From: Bacillota bacterium
Lineage (GTDB): Bacteria; Bacillota; Clostridia; Peptostreptococcales; Anaerovoracaceae
Assembly: GCA_017431395.1 (NCBI GenBank)
Contig: JAFRLD010000038.1
Span: forward strand, 1-6,083
DNA: 6,083 bases
Direction: 5' to 3'
Each line of letters starts with the position of its first letter. The first letter of the stretch is position 1. This document shows, in pieces, positions 1 to 5,292 of the stretch. A program made the translations under genes and the position numbers. Under the pieces are notes generated by a model. The model was not told where the DNA came from, did not search any database, and saw only the letters and a list, made by a program, of their open reading frames with translations.

Positions 1-6
1 ACATGA

Positions 7-39
7 TTTTTACAATTTCGCTTAGAAAAATTGTAAAAA
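7..39. repeat. 12-bp perfect inverted repeat, alternative to the terminator stem
   Basis: TTTTTACAATTT (7-18) and AAATTGTAAAAA (28-39) form a perfect 12-bp inverted repeat around a 9-base loop (19-27). The right arm is the same sequence that pairs with 58-69 in the neighbouring terminator hairpin, so the two folds exclude one another. The stem has little GC, so on its own it would be a poor terminator. It may be a second terminator copy, a protein-binding palindrome, or the edge of a repeat that continues left of the window. Confidence 0.5.
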
Positions 40-69
40 AGGGGTCGAAACCGGCCTTTTTTTACAATT
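29..69. terminator. Probable bidirectional rho-independent terminator
   Basis: Bases 29-40 (AATTGTAAAAAA) are perfectly complementary to 58-69 (TTTTTTACAATT). The enclosed segment 41-56 adds GG/CC pairs (41-42 with 55-56) and an inner GGT/ACC pair (43-45 with 50-52). Read rightwards, the GC-containing hairpin is followed by T57-T63. Read leftwards it is followed by six T's. Both are the usual A-tract/GC stem/T-tract form of an intrinsic terminator. It lies about 45 bases past the stop of the minus-strand HAD phosphatase gene, so it most likely ends that transcript. It could also serve a gene arriving from the left of the window. The termination role is inferred from shape only. Confidence 0.6.
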
Positions 70-70
70 C

Positions 71-90
71 CGAGCCGGTCCAACGGCTCG
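71..90. repeat. GC-rich hairpin after the HAD gene
   Basis: CGAGCCG (71-77) and CGGCTCG (84-90) form a perfect 7-bp stem with a 6-base loop, 25 bases past the HAD gene stop codon on the minus strand. On that strand it is followed by GAATTG and an A-tract, not by a T-tract, so it is not a classical terminator by itself. It may protect the 3' end of the mRNA or work together with the terminator at 29-69. Confidence 0.4.
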
Positions 91-114
91 CGGCCTGCGG
101 ACCAAATCCCAGCC

Positions 115-858
115 CTACACCCCCATATACTGAACCAGCTCCTCGCACGAAGAGACGATGTGCTCAGCGCCGCTGGCCTCCAGCTGCTCCCGGGTGCGGA
201 AGCCCCAGTCGAAGCAGACGCAGTCGAGGCCGGCGCGGGAAGCGGTTTCGATATCGACTTCCGTGTCACCGAGATAGACGGCTTCCGAAGCCGTCACGCC
301 CAGGGCGTCCAGGGCGCGCCAGAGCATTTCGGGAGCGGGCTTTCTGGGAACGTCAGGCATTTCGCCGATCGAGAAATCAAATAAACCGGGGAAATAATCA
401 TTGCAGAGATCTTTCACTGCCGGGTCCGCCTTGTTGGAGACCACGGCGGTTTTTATGTGGGAGCGGGCCAGCTTTTGGAGGAGCTCGGGGATGCCGGGGA
501 ACGGCCCGGTTTTGATGGCGCAATGGGAAGCGTAGTAGGGCTTGTAATAATCGATGATCTCGGTGATGGATCCGTCGTTCAGATCCACCTGGCTATGGTC
601 CTGCGGGGTGCCGATGCTGAGGACGGTTTCCAGAGGCTCGCCAAGTTCCGTGGCCAGGGCCCGGGCAGCTGCTACCCGGATGCCGCTTCCGAAGAAATAG
701 TAGGTTTCTTTCGCGGTGTAATCCGCCCGGTGGCCGAAATGGGCCAGGGCGTAGTTAAGTGCGTCCTTCAGATCATCGATCGTATCGAGGATCGTGCCAT
801 CCATGTCGAAGATGGCGGCCTTGTAGCGTTTCTTGTTGTCCATCGTATTGTCCGTCAT
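115..858 (-). CDS. HAD-family hydrolase, phosphoglycolate phosphatase-like
   Basis: This is a cytoplasmic haloacid dehalogenase-superfamily phosphatase of subfamily I with a helical cap, about 247 aa. All four motifs are visible. Motif I is FDMDGTILDT with the nucleophile D18 and acid D20. Motif II is VVSNK with S141. Motif III is RKPAPEML with K173. Motif IV is LGDTEVD with D198 and D202. The cap lies between motifs I and II (about residues 30-115) and includes FFGSGIR, like the GxG segment of Gph-type enzymes. The true substrate cannot be read from sequence; small sugar phosphates or phosphoglycolate are family possibilities. The start is uncertain. In-frame candidates are TTG 897, ATG 882, ATG 867, ATG 858 and ATG 843. 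I chose 858 because AGGATGG lies 5 bases upstream, while 843 gives the N-terminus most typical of the family. It follows the secreted-protein gene closely in the same direction and is probably co-transcribed with it. Confidence 0.9.
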   Translation of the reverse strand: MTDNTMDNKKRYKAAIFDMDGTILDTIDDLKDALNYALAHFGHRADYTAKETYYFFGSGIRVAAARALATELGEPLETVLSIGTPQDHSQVDLNDGSITEIIDYYKPYYASHCAIKTGPFPGIPELLQKLARSHIKTAVVSNKADPAVKDLCNDYFPGLFDFSIGEMPDVPRKPAPEMLWRALDALGVTASEAVYLGDTEVDIETASRAGLDCVCFDWGFRTREQLEASGAEHIVSSCEELVQYMGV

Positions 859-894
859 ATTATCCATCCTATGTTCTACCATCCTATGTTCTAT
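836..894 (-). repeat. In-frame tandem repeats at the 5' end of the HAD gene
   Basis: There are two abutting repeat sets. Three 12-bp units occupy 836-847, 848-859 and 860-871 (plus strand ttgtccatcgta, ttgtccgtcata, ttatccatccta). Two 15-bp units occupy 865-879 and 880-894 (catcctatgttcta plus c or t, 14 of 15 identical). Both unit lengths are multiples of three. Read on the minus strand, the 12-bp units give MDNM/TDNT/MDNK and the 15-bp units give IEHRM/VEHRM. The repeats therefore place several in-frame ATG codons in front of the conserved HAD domain. This pattern is typical of slippage-prone DNA. It may be a neutral expansion between two operon genes or a way of varying the start site. Confidence 0.75.
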
Positions 895-900
895 CAAACT

Positions 901-2235
901 CTACTTGATCTTCACCGTCTTCACGTTGGACCACTTCGAATAGATCTTCTCGCCGTAAACGGACTTGAAGGTGCGGATGCGGACGAAGTATTTCGTTTTC
1001 GCCTTCAGCTTGGAAGCCTTGGCGGTAGTTGTTTTGTAGCCCTTGACGTTAACGTTTTTTTTGTTCTTGTTGAATTTCTTGTTGGTCGCGAGCTGGACCT
1101 GGTAGCCGTTGATCCGGGACGTCGACATTTTGGCGGATTGTGATTTCCACTTGATCGTGGCGACGCCGGTAGATGTGCTGGTCACACCAGTAAGGCTGGT
1201 TCCCTTAGGAATGATCTGAAAATCCCAGTCGCTAATGTCGAAGACATAATCATTCCCGACCGGCTCGAGCAGGATCCAGCCGTTGCCGACGCTGGAGGAA
1301 TTGACCTCGTAGTCATAGTGATAGGTATAATCCACACCTTCGGTCAGGGGGACGAAGGACTCGTCATCGAGCTCTCTTTTGACGGTGAACTTAGGCTTGA
1401 TCTTCTTGCCGGTCCAGGTATAGGTTTTCGTGCGCTTGACCTGAATGATCCACTCCTCCCGGCTCGTGACCACACCGCTCCATGAGAAAGAACTGCCGGT
1501 GGCAGGCTTAAAGGTCAGGGTGAAAGAATCTCCCTTATAAATGGGCGGCAGACCATCGACCCGCAGGGTGGAGCCGAATTTCGTCGTATTGCAAATGACA
1601 GGATATTCGGTGTCCTGGTACTGCGCCGTCATCGTTCCCTCGAAGTCGCTCGGCGTGAGCTTGAGAGCGGAGGACTTGAAACCGCATTTATCGTTATACG
1701 TGTCAAGGTCCAGATCCGGGTTGTATTTCTGGCCGGTCAGATAGGAATCATAGTTCAGGCAGTCGCGGCTGCTGAAGAGCCTCTCGAACCGGTAGCGGTC
1801 GAACGCGTCCTGACTGATGGAGATGTCCACCTCGGCTTTTTGGTTCGTATCACTGGTCAGGATCAGTTTCGATGTGCCAACCTTTTTTGGCTTCAGGCTG
1901 ACCAGCCAGCCGGAACTGTCGTCCACCGTGCAGATCGCATCGCCCTCCCAGACACAAGATTTGACATCTACGTCCCAATCGGCGCTTAGATGCGCGGTCC
2001 CGAAATCGTAGTCGTCCGGGGTATATTCGACCCATTCCCGAACTTCATTCCCGTTTTCATCCTCGACCCACTGATACTCCCCGAAGAAGTCAGCATCGCT
2101 GATCGAGCTTTTATCGAGAAAGACGTTGTCCCCGCCTTTGTCCTGCCCCGCCGGGGCGTCCGCGTATGCAAAGGCTGGAGCGAACGTGGCCGCCATCACG
2201 ACGCATAGAAGAAGTGAGATCCATCGCTTGTTCAT
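901..2235 (-). CDS. Secreted multidomain protein with Ig-like and fibronectin III-like modules
   Basis: This 444-aa protein is exported by Sec. A signal peptide (MNKR, a hydrophobic core at residues 5-20, then AFAYA-D) predicts cleavage near residue 25. The mature part starts with an acidic segment (26-78). A bacterial Ig-like (Big_2-type) stretch follows at about 79-141, with the pattern VWEGDAICTVD...LVSLKPKKVGTSKL. A region I do not recognise comes next (142-267). After it is a module of the tGKkIKPKfTVk...GvDYTYhY kind (268-342) found in many clostridial surface proteins. A fibronectin III-like domain ends the protein (343-444; INGYQVQLAT, KYFVRIRTF, YSKWSNVKTVKI). No LPXTG, SLH or choline-binding anchor is present, so it is probably released or held by protein contacts. 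Its role is unknown; adhesion or matrix binding is a guess from domain type. The start at 2235 is supported by CTGGAGG seven bases upstream. An in-frame ATG at 2274 lies upstream of the likely transcription start and lacks a binding site. Confidence 0.88.
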   Translation of the reverse strand: MNKRWISLLLCVVMAATFAPAFAYADAPAGQDKGGDNVFLDKSSISDADFFGEYQWVEDENGNEVREWVEYTPDDYDFGTAHLSADWDVDVKSCVWEGDAICTVDDSSGWLVSLKPKKVGTSKLILTSDTNQKAEVDISISQDAFDRYRFERLFSSRDCLNYDSYLTGQKYNPDLDLDTYNDKCGFKSSALKLTPSDFEGTMTAQYQDTEYPVICNTTKFGSTLRVDGLPPIYKGDSFTLTFKPATGSSFSWSGVVTSREEWIIQVKRTKTYTWTGKKIKPKFTVKRELDDESFVPLTEGVDYTYHYDYEVNSSSVGNGWILLEPVGNDYVFDISDWDFQIIPKGTSLTGVTSTSTGVATIKWKSQSAKMSTSRINGYQVQLATNKKFNKNKKNVNVKGYKTTTAKASKLKAKTKYFVRIRTFKSVYGEKIYSKWSNVKTVKIK

Positions 2236-2278
2236 AAGAAAACCTCCAGGTGTTATTGCTTTCGAGTTGTACATTAAG

Positions 2279-2287
2279 ATTATACCA
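2279..2287 (-). promoter_or_regulatory. Extended -10 promoter of the secreted-protein operon
   Basis: On the minus strand TGG-TATAAT (2287 to 2279) is a perfect -10 hexamer with the extended -10 TGn. No good -35 box lies 16-18 bases upstream, as is usual for extended -10 promoters. Transcription would start near 2272, giving a leader of about 36 bases with the GGAGG site at 2243-2247 and supporting translation from 2235. Confidence 0.6.
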
Positions 2288-2297
2288 CATTATTCAA

Positions 2298-2326
2298 TTG
2301 ACACGCGGGATATATTGCGCTACTGT
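2298..2326 (+). promoter_or_regulatory. Possible promoter of the small gene at 2379
   Basis: A perfect -35 TTGACA (2298-2303) is followed, after exactly 17 bases, by TACTGT (2321-2326). That hexamer keeps the three most conserved -10 positions (T, A and final T) and nothing more. A start near 2333 would give a leader of about 46 bases. The -35 lies 14 bases from the divergent -10 of the secreted-protein gene and overlaps the 8-bp palindrome TCAATTGA (2294-2301), so the two promoters probably influence one another. Confidence 0.45.
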
Positions 2327-2378
2327 GAATTAAAGAGGGAAATCGAGAAAGATCGAAAAAGAGCAGGGAGGTGAAAAG

Positions 2379-2552
2379 ATGCCGAATACACTGCACGTAG
2401 ATTATGAGCTCAGGACCCACGATGAGGCTGTAAAGATCGTGGAGGAAGCCATGGAGATCGCCGGAAGACTGCGCCTGTCCCTGTTCTATGACACAGGCCT
2501 GATCAAGGCAGATCCGATCGATTATTCGCTGAACGATTTTCAGAAGAAATAA
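2379..2552 (+). CDS. Small protein of unknown function (57 aa)
   Basis: This is a short open frame starting at ATG 2379 and ending at TAA 2550-2552. A strong binding site GGGAGG (2366-2371) lies 7 bases before the ATG, and a plausible sigma-A promoter lies upstream. I do not recognise the family. The protein begins MPNTLHVDYELRTHDEAV, continues with a likely helix (about residues 14-36) rich in alternating acidic and hydrophobic residues, and ends with a polar tail closing in FQKK. There is no signal peptide, membrane segment or Cys pair, so a soluble cytoplasmic protein is expected. Codon use resembles its neighbours, with many CTG, ATC, GAG and GCC codons, which argues that it is real. It is divergent from the secreted-protein gene and converges on the antiporter gene with only 30 bases between stops. 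It could be a small regulator or a partner protein; neither can be shown here. Confidence 0.72.
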   Translation: MPNTLHVDYELRTHDEAVKIVEEAMEIAGRLRLSLFYDTGLIKADPIDYSLNDFQKK

Positions 2553-2582
2553 GGGACTGACCTGCGGCCGGCTCAGACGAAC
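2553..2582. other. Convergent 30-base gap, no clear terminator
   Basis: The small gene and the antiporter gene end toward each other here. An imperfect hairpin is possible: CTGA and TCAG arms around the palindromic GCCGGC segment (about 2556-2575). It has mismatches and no T-tract in either direction. I see no convincing intrinsic terminator, so transcripts may overlap at their 3' ends. Confidence 0.35.
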
Positions 2583-3632
2583 TCATACGAAGAAAAAGGC
2601 CGTGCCGATGATGACGTAGGACGCCACGAGCTGAAGGCCCTCCAGCCAGTTCGATTCCCCGTCGACGGCGACGCGGTTCGCGATGAGAACGGAAGCCGCG
2701 ACGGATACCAGTTCGAACGGCGTGAACACGATGCTCATCGGGGTGAAGAACAGGCTCAGAAGAATCAATACAGGTACTACGAACAGGATGATCTGCAGAC
2801 TGGATCCGAGAGCGATCTCGACCGCTGCGTTCATCTTGTTTTTTATAGCCATGATGATGGCGGAGGAGTGCTCAGCCGCATTGCCGATGATCGGGACCAG
2901 AATGATACCGACGAAGGTCTTCGAGAGGCCTGCGCTCTCAGCCATAGGTTCGACCGTTCCTACGAAGATCTCGGAAAGAACAGCGATGCAGATCGTGGAG
3001 GCGATCAAAATGCCGATGGCTACGGGCAGGCGCATCTCCGGTTTGCCCTCATCATCGGATTCGATCGTTTCCTCATAGAGCTGCTTGTGGGTCCCGAAGG
3101 AAAATACGAACTGCATGACGTAGATCAGAAGCATCAGGATCGCCACGATGACGCTGAGTCCTTCGAAGTGGGCCGTCAGGCTGGTTTCCGGCAGGGTATG
3201 GGTGAAGATCGCCGGGATCGAGAGCCCCAGCACCGCGAACAAAAGCATGCTGGAGGTGATATTGATGGACTGTTTGTTGAAGACCTGTGTCTTATACTTC
3301 AGGCCGCCGCAGAGCATAGACATGCCCAGCACTAACAGGATGTTGCCGATCACGGAGCCGGCCAGGGAGGCTTTGACCACATCGAACATGCCTTCCTTCA
3401 TAGCGACGAAAGCGATGATCAGCTCCGTCGCGTTCCCGAACGTGGCGTTCAGGAGGCCTCCGATCTTCTGCCCGGAATAGCAGGAGATGACGTCCGTGCT
3501 TTTGCCCATAAGCCCGGCCAGCGGAATGATCGCCAGAGAGCTGCAGATAAAAAGGAGCGGGTCCGAAAGACCCATTATTTTGCCGATGATCGTGACCGGA
3601 AGGAACAGCAGAAGTATGTACAGGAATTTCAT
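2583..3632 (-). CDS. Ca2+/H+ antiporter, CaCA superfamily (CAX/ChaA type)
   Basis: This 349-aa integral membrane protein exchanges cytoplasmic Ca2+ (possibly other cations) for protons. About eleven hydrophobic segments are visible, among them residues 3-20, 25-43, 89-111, 127-143, 158-179, 202-224 and 240-264. The two signature alpha-repeats are present: GNATELI (66-72) in the first half and GNAAEHSSAI (250-259) in the second, with the ion-binding acids E70 and E254. A short acidic loop (EETIESDDEGKPE, 187-199) separates the halves, as in CAX proteins, and the conserved DGESNWLEG is near the C-terminus. Length is normal for bacterial members. The start at 3632 is favoured because GGAGG lies 8 bases upstream; the in-frame ATG at 3647 has a poorly spaced site and sits very close to the predicted transcription start. 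It is divergent from the arginase-like gene. The symbols caxA, chaA and yfkE are all used for such proteins, so none is assigned. Confidence 0.95.
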   Translation of the reverse strand: MKFLYILLLFLPVTIIGKIMGLSDPLLFICSSLAIIPLAGLMGKSTDVISCYSGQKIGGLLNATFGNATELIIAFVAMKEGMFDVVKASLAGSVIGNILLVLGMSMLCGGLKYKTQVFNKQSINITSSMLLFAVLGLSIPAIFTHTLPETSLTAHFEGLSVIVAILMLLIYVMQFVFSFGTHKQLYEETIESDDEGKPEMRLPVAIGILIASTICIAVLSEIFVGTVEPMAESAGLSKTFVGIILVPIIGNAAEHSSAIIMAIKNKMNAAVEIALGSSLQIILFVVPVLILLSLFFTPMSIVFTPFELVSVAASVLIANRVAVDGESNWLEGLQLVASYVIIGTAFFFV

Positions 3633-3667
3633 CAGATAAGCCTCCATCCTTTTCGTTGGTTTATCTT

Positions 3668-3676
3668 ATTATAGCA
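3668..3676 (-). promoter_or_regulatory. Extended -10 promoter of the antiporter gene
   Basis: On the minus strand TGC-TATAAT (3676 to 3668) is a perfect extended -10 element. The -35 region is weak. Transcription would begin near 3661, leaving about 29 bases before the ATG at 3632, with its GGAGG site inside that leader. Confidence 0.6.
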
Positions 3677-3694
3677 TTCTTAATAGGCTCGTAG

Positions 3695-3716
3695 TATAAT
3701 TTTAACATGATATAAG
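3695..3716 (+). promoter_or_regulatory. Promoter candidates for the arginase-like operon
   Basis: Two -10 candidates lie close together: a perfect TATAAT at 3695-3700 and an extended TGA-TATAAG at 3708-3716. Neither has a recognisable -35 at the usual distance. Either would start transcription 25-45 bases before ATG 3749. The region is back to back with the antiporter promoter, the two -10 boxes being about 20-40 bases apart. Confidence 0.45.
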
Positions 3717-3748
3717 AAGTCAAGGTATTATAGCCAGAGGTGAGACCT

Positions 3749-4624
3749 ATGGATAGCAAAAAAGGCATGACGATCATCATCCCCCAGTGGCAGGGCGGCG
3801 GACAGGATCTCTGCACTTATACAGGAGCCCATTCTATGCTGGACAATTATCTGGATGGGCAGGCGGATGCGGTGATAGAGGTTGGTACAGACCCCATCAG
3901 CCCGGTCAGGGAAGGCATTCTGGGGTATGATGATATCCTCGGATGTATGAAGCGTGTGAACGAGACATTAAGGGAGCATGCACCGAAAAGGATCTTCACG
4001 ATCGGCGGTGGATGCGATGCGGATACGCCCTGCGCGGCGTGGCTGAATCAGGCCTATGACGGGGACCTGGCGGTGGTCTATATCGATTCCCACGGGGATC
4101 TGAACACCCCGTCCTCTTCCGAAAGCCATCTGTATTACGGGATGTCGCTTCGGGCCCTGGCAGGGGATTCGGCGCCGGAGATCATAGAGAACCTGTTCTC
4201 GGTGATCAAACCGGACCAGCTTTTTACCTGCGGCGGGCGGAACCTGGACCCGGAGGAGATCCGGTATAAAGAGGAGCATCACGTGCCCGATTTCACCGTG
4301 GAGGATCTGGAGTCGGATCCGGAGATGGTGGCGGACGCGGTCTGGGAAAAAGGCTTTCACAACATCTACATCCACATCGATTTCGATGTCCTTGACCATA
4401 GGGAATTCAAACTCACGCCGCTCGAGGAGCCGGATGGGATGACCAGAGGCACGTTGCTTCGCCTGATCCGGGCTCTCGCAAAGGCTGGACAGATCGTCGG
4501 CTTCGGCCTCCTGGAGTACAGCGGCTCGGAGTCGGATGCAGATGATCCTTTCCTGGAGAAACTCATCGCTTTCGGACAGGAGTGCCTCATTGACGATACG
4601 GAGAAGACCAGATGGACAGACTAG
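3749..4624 (+). CDS. Arginase/agmatinase-fold (ureohydrolase family) protein with altered active site
   Basis: This 291-aa protein belongs to the binuclear-manganese ureohydrolase family. Most metal ligands are visible: D113, H115 and D117 in IDSHGDLNTP, D211 and D213 in HIDFDVLD, and E256 in GLLEYSG. The spacing D117-Y130 and D213-E256 equals that of human arginase I (D128-H141 and D234-E277). Two canonical His positions differ. The GGDHS His ligand is C89 in IGGGCDAD, and the His141 equivalent is Y130 in YYGMSLRAL. A Cys at the first position is known to me from some bacterial arginase-family proteins; the Tyr is less expected. The substrate is therefore open: arginine, agmatine or another guanidino or amidine compound, or a hydrolase acting on something else. 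The start is ATG 3749, with GAGGTGA five bases upstream; an in-frame GTG at 3740 is part of that binding site. It overlaps the next gene by 13 bases, implying translational coupling. Confidence 0.85.
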   Translation: MDSKKGMTIIIPQWQGGGQDLCTYTGAHSMLDNYLDGQADAVIEVGTDPISPVREGILGYDDILGCMKRVNETLREHAPKRIFTIGGGCDADTPCAAWLNQAYDGDLAVVYIDSHGDLNTPSSSESHLYYGMSLRALAGDSAPEIIENLFSVIKPDQLFTCGGRNLDPEEIRYKEEHHVPDFTVEDLESDPEMVADAVWEKGFHNIYIHIDFDVLDHREFKLTPLEEPDGMTRGTLLRLIRALAKAGQIVGFGLLEYSGSESDADDPFLEKLIAFGQECLIDDTEKTRWTD

Positions 4625-5220
4625 AGCAGCAGATGGACTTTTGCAGGGAGATCGATAAGGAGAAGGAGGTGTTCCGCCAGACATTTTTATGCTCGGGAAA
4701 CCGGCGCGAAAACGATGCGGAGCACGCCTGGCACATGGCACTGATGGCCGTGGTCCTGCAGGAATACGCGAATGAGGACATCGACCTTCTAAAGGTCATG
4801 ACCATGCTCCTGATCCACGATATCGTGGAGATCGACGCGGGGGATACCTATGCATATGATGTGGAGGGGCTGAAGTCCCAGGCGGAGCGGGAGGAGAAGG
4901 CCGCGACCCGGATCTTCGGATTGCTTCCGGAGGATCAGGGAACTTACATGCTGGATCTCTTCCATGAATTCGAAGAAGGCGAGACCGCAGAGGCCAGGTT
5001 CGCCAAGGCTCTCGATAACGTGCAGCCGGTGATGCAAAATGATGCTTCCGGCGGTAAGGACTGGCGGGAGAAAGGCATCCGCCTGTCACAGGCGATCGAG
5101 CGGCAAAAGAAGACAGCGAGAGGATCCCAGGTGCTCTGGGACCAGGTCTCTAAACCGATGATCCGAAAAAACATCGAGCTCGGCAATATCGTAGGGGATG
5201 TGCCGCTGGAGGAGATCTAG
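4612..5220 (+). CDS. HD-domain phosphohydrolase (YfbR/HDDC2-like)
   Basis: This 202-aa cytoplasmic metal-dependent phosphohydrolase shows the HD signature in order: H38 in ENDAEHAWHMAL, the H69-D70 pair in LLIHDIVEIDAGD with E73 and D78 after it, and D135 in AKALDNVQP. This arrangement matches the small single-domain HD proteins related to YfbR/HDDC2 5'-deoxynucleotidases, and length is normal for them. The exact substrate is not shown; nucleoside monophosphates are the family precedent. Its ATG lies inside the last codons of the arginase-like gene, in another frame, with GGAG (4600-4603) eight bases upstream. The two are probably translated together, which may link nucleotide or phosphate-ester hydrolysis with guanidino metabolism, or may simply be operon packing. 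The C-terminal part (about 150-202) is helical and charged. Confidence 0.9.
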   Translation: MDRLEQQMDFCREIDKEKEVFRQTFLCSGNRRENDAEHAWHMALMAVVLQEYANEDIDLLKVMTMLLIHDIVEIDAGDTYAYDVEGLKSQAEREEKAATRIFGLLPEDQGTYMLDLFHEFEEGETAEARFAKALDNVQPVMQNDASGGKDWREKGIRLSQAIERQKKTARGSQVLWDQVSKPMIRKNIELGNIVGDVPLEEI

Positions 5221-5252
5221 CGAGAGCCGCAGGGGCAGAGAGAATCGGCTGC

Positions 5253-5276
5253 AGAGGCCCGGCCGGAGAGGCCCGG
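5253..5276 (+). repeat. GC-rich short direct repeat in the 72-base gap
   Basis: AGAGGCCCGG occurs at 5253-5262 and 5267-5276, separated by four bases, with the palindrome CCGGCCGG (5259-5266) between and overlapping. A 5-bp stem AGCCG/CGGCT (5225-5229 with 5246-5250) precedes it. No T-tract follows, so it is not an intrinsic terminator. Read-through into the oxidoreductase gene is likely. It may stabilise or process the mRNA between the two genes. Confidence 0.4.
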
Positions 5277-5292
5277 GAAGCGAGGAAATCGT

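Noticed and set aside
3..515. Plus-strand open frame at the left edge
   Set aside because: It runs through the terminator hairpins and is then antisense to the HAD gene; the product is an Arg/Pro-rich shadow sequence.
457..1143. Open frame of about 228 codons on the plus strand, crossing the HAD/secreted-protein junction
   Set aside because: It lies antisense to two well-supported genes, has no recognisable domain and no binding site, and spans the boundary between two unrelated proteins.
2236..2274. Upstream in-frame ATG (2274) as start of the secreted protein
   Set aside because: It has no binding site, lies at or before the predicted transcription start, and would put 13 residues ahead of a textbook signal peptide; ATG 2235 has GGAGG at ideal spacing.
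2126..2374. Plus-strand open frame of 82 codons just before the small gene
   Set aside because: Its first half is antisense to the signal-peptide region of the secreted protein, it crosses both divergent promoters, and it ends inside the small gene's binding site. It shows no domain.
2279..2378. Riboswitch or small RNA in the divergent region
   Set aside because: The leaders are about 36 and 46 bases, too short for known riboswitch classes, and no terminator-like hairpin is present.
3968..4741. Open frame of about 257 codons on the minus strand
   Set aside because: It is antisense to the arginase-like and HD genes, whose catalytic motifs are intact; the product is Arg/Pro-rich low-quality sequence typical of antisense translation.
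5221..5292. Intrinsic terminator between the HD and oxidoreductase genes
   Set aside because: GC-rich hairpins can form, but no T-tract follows on the plus strand.
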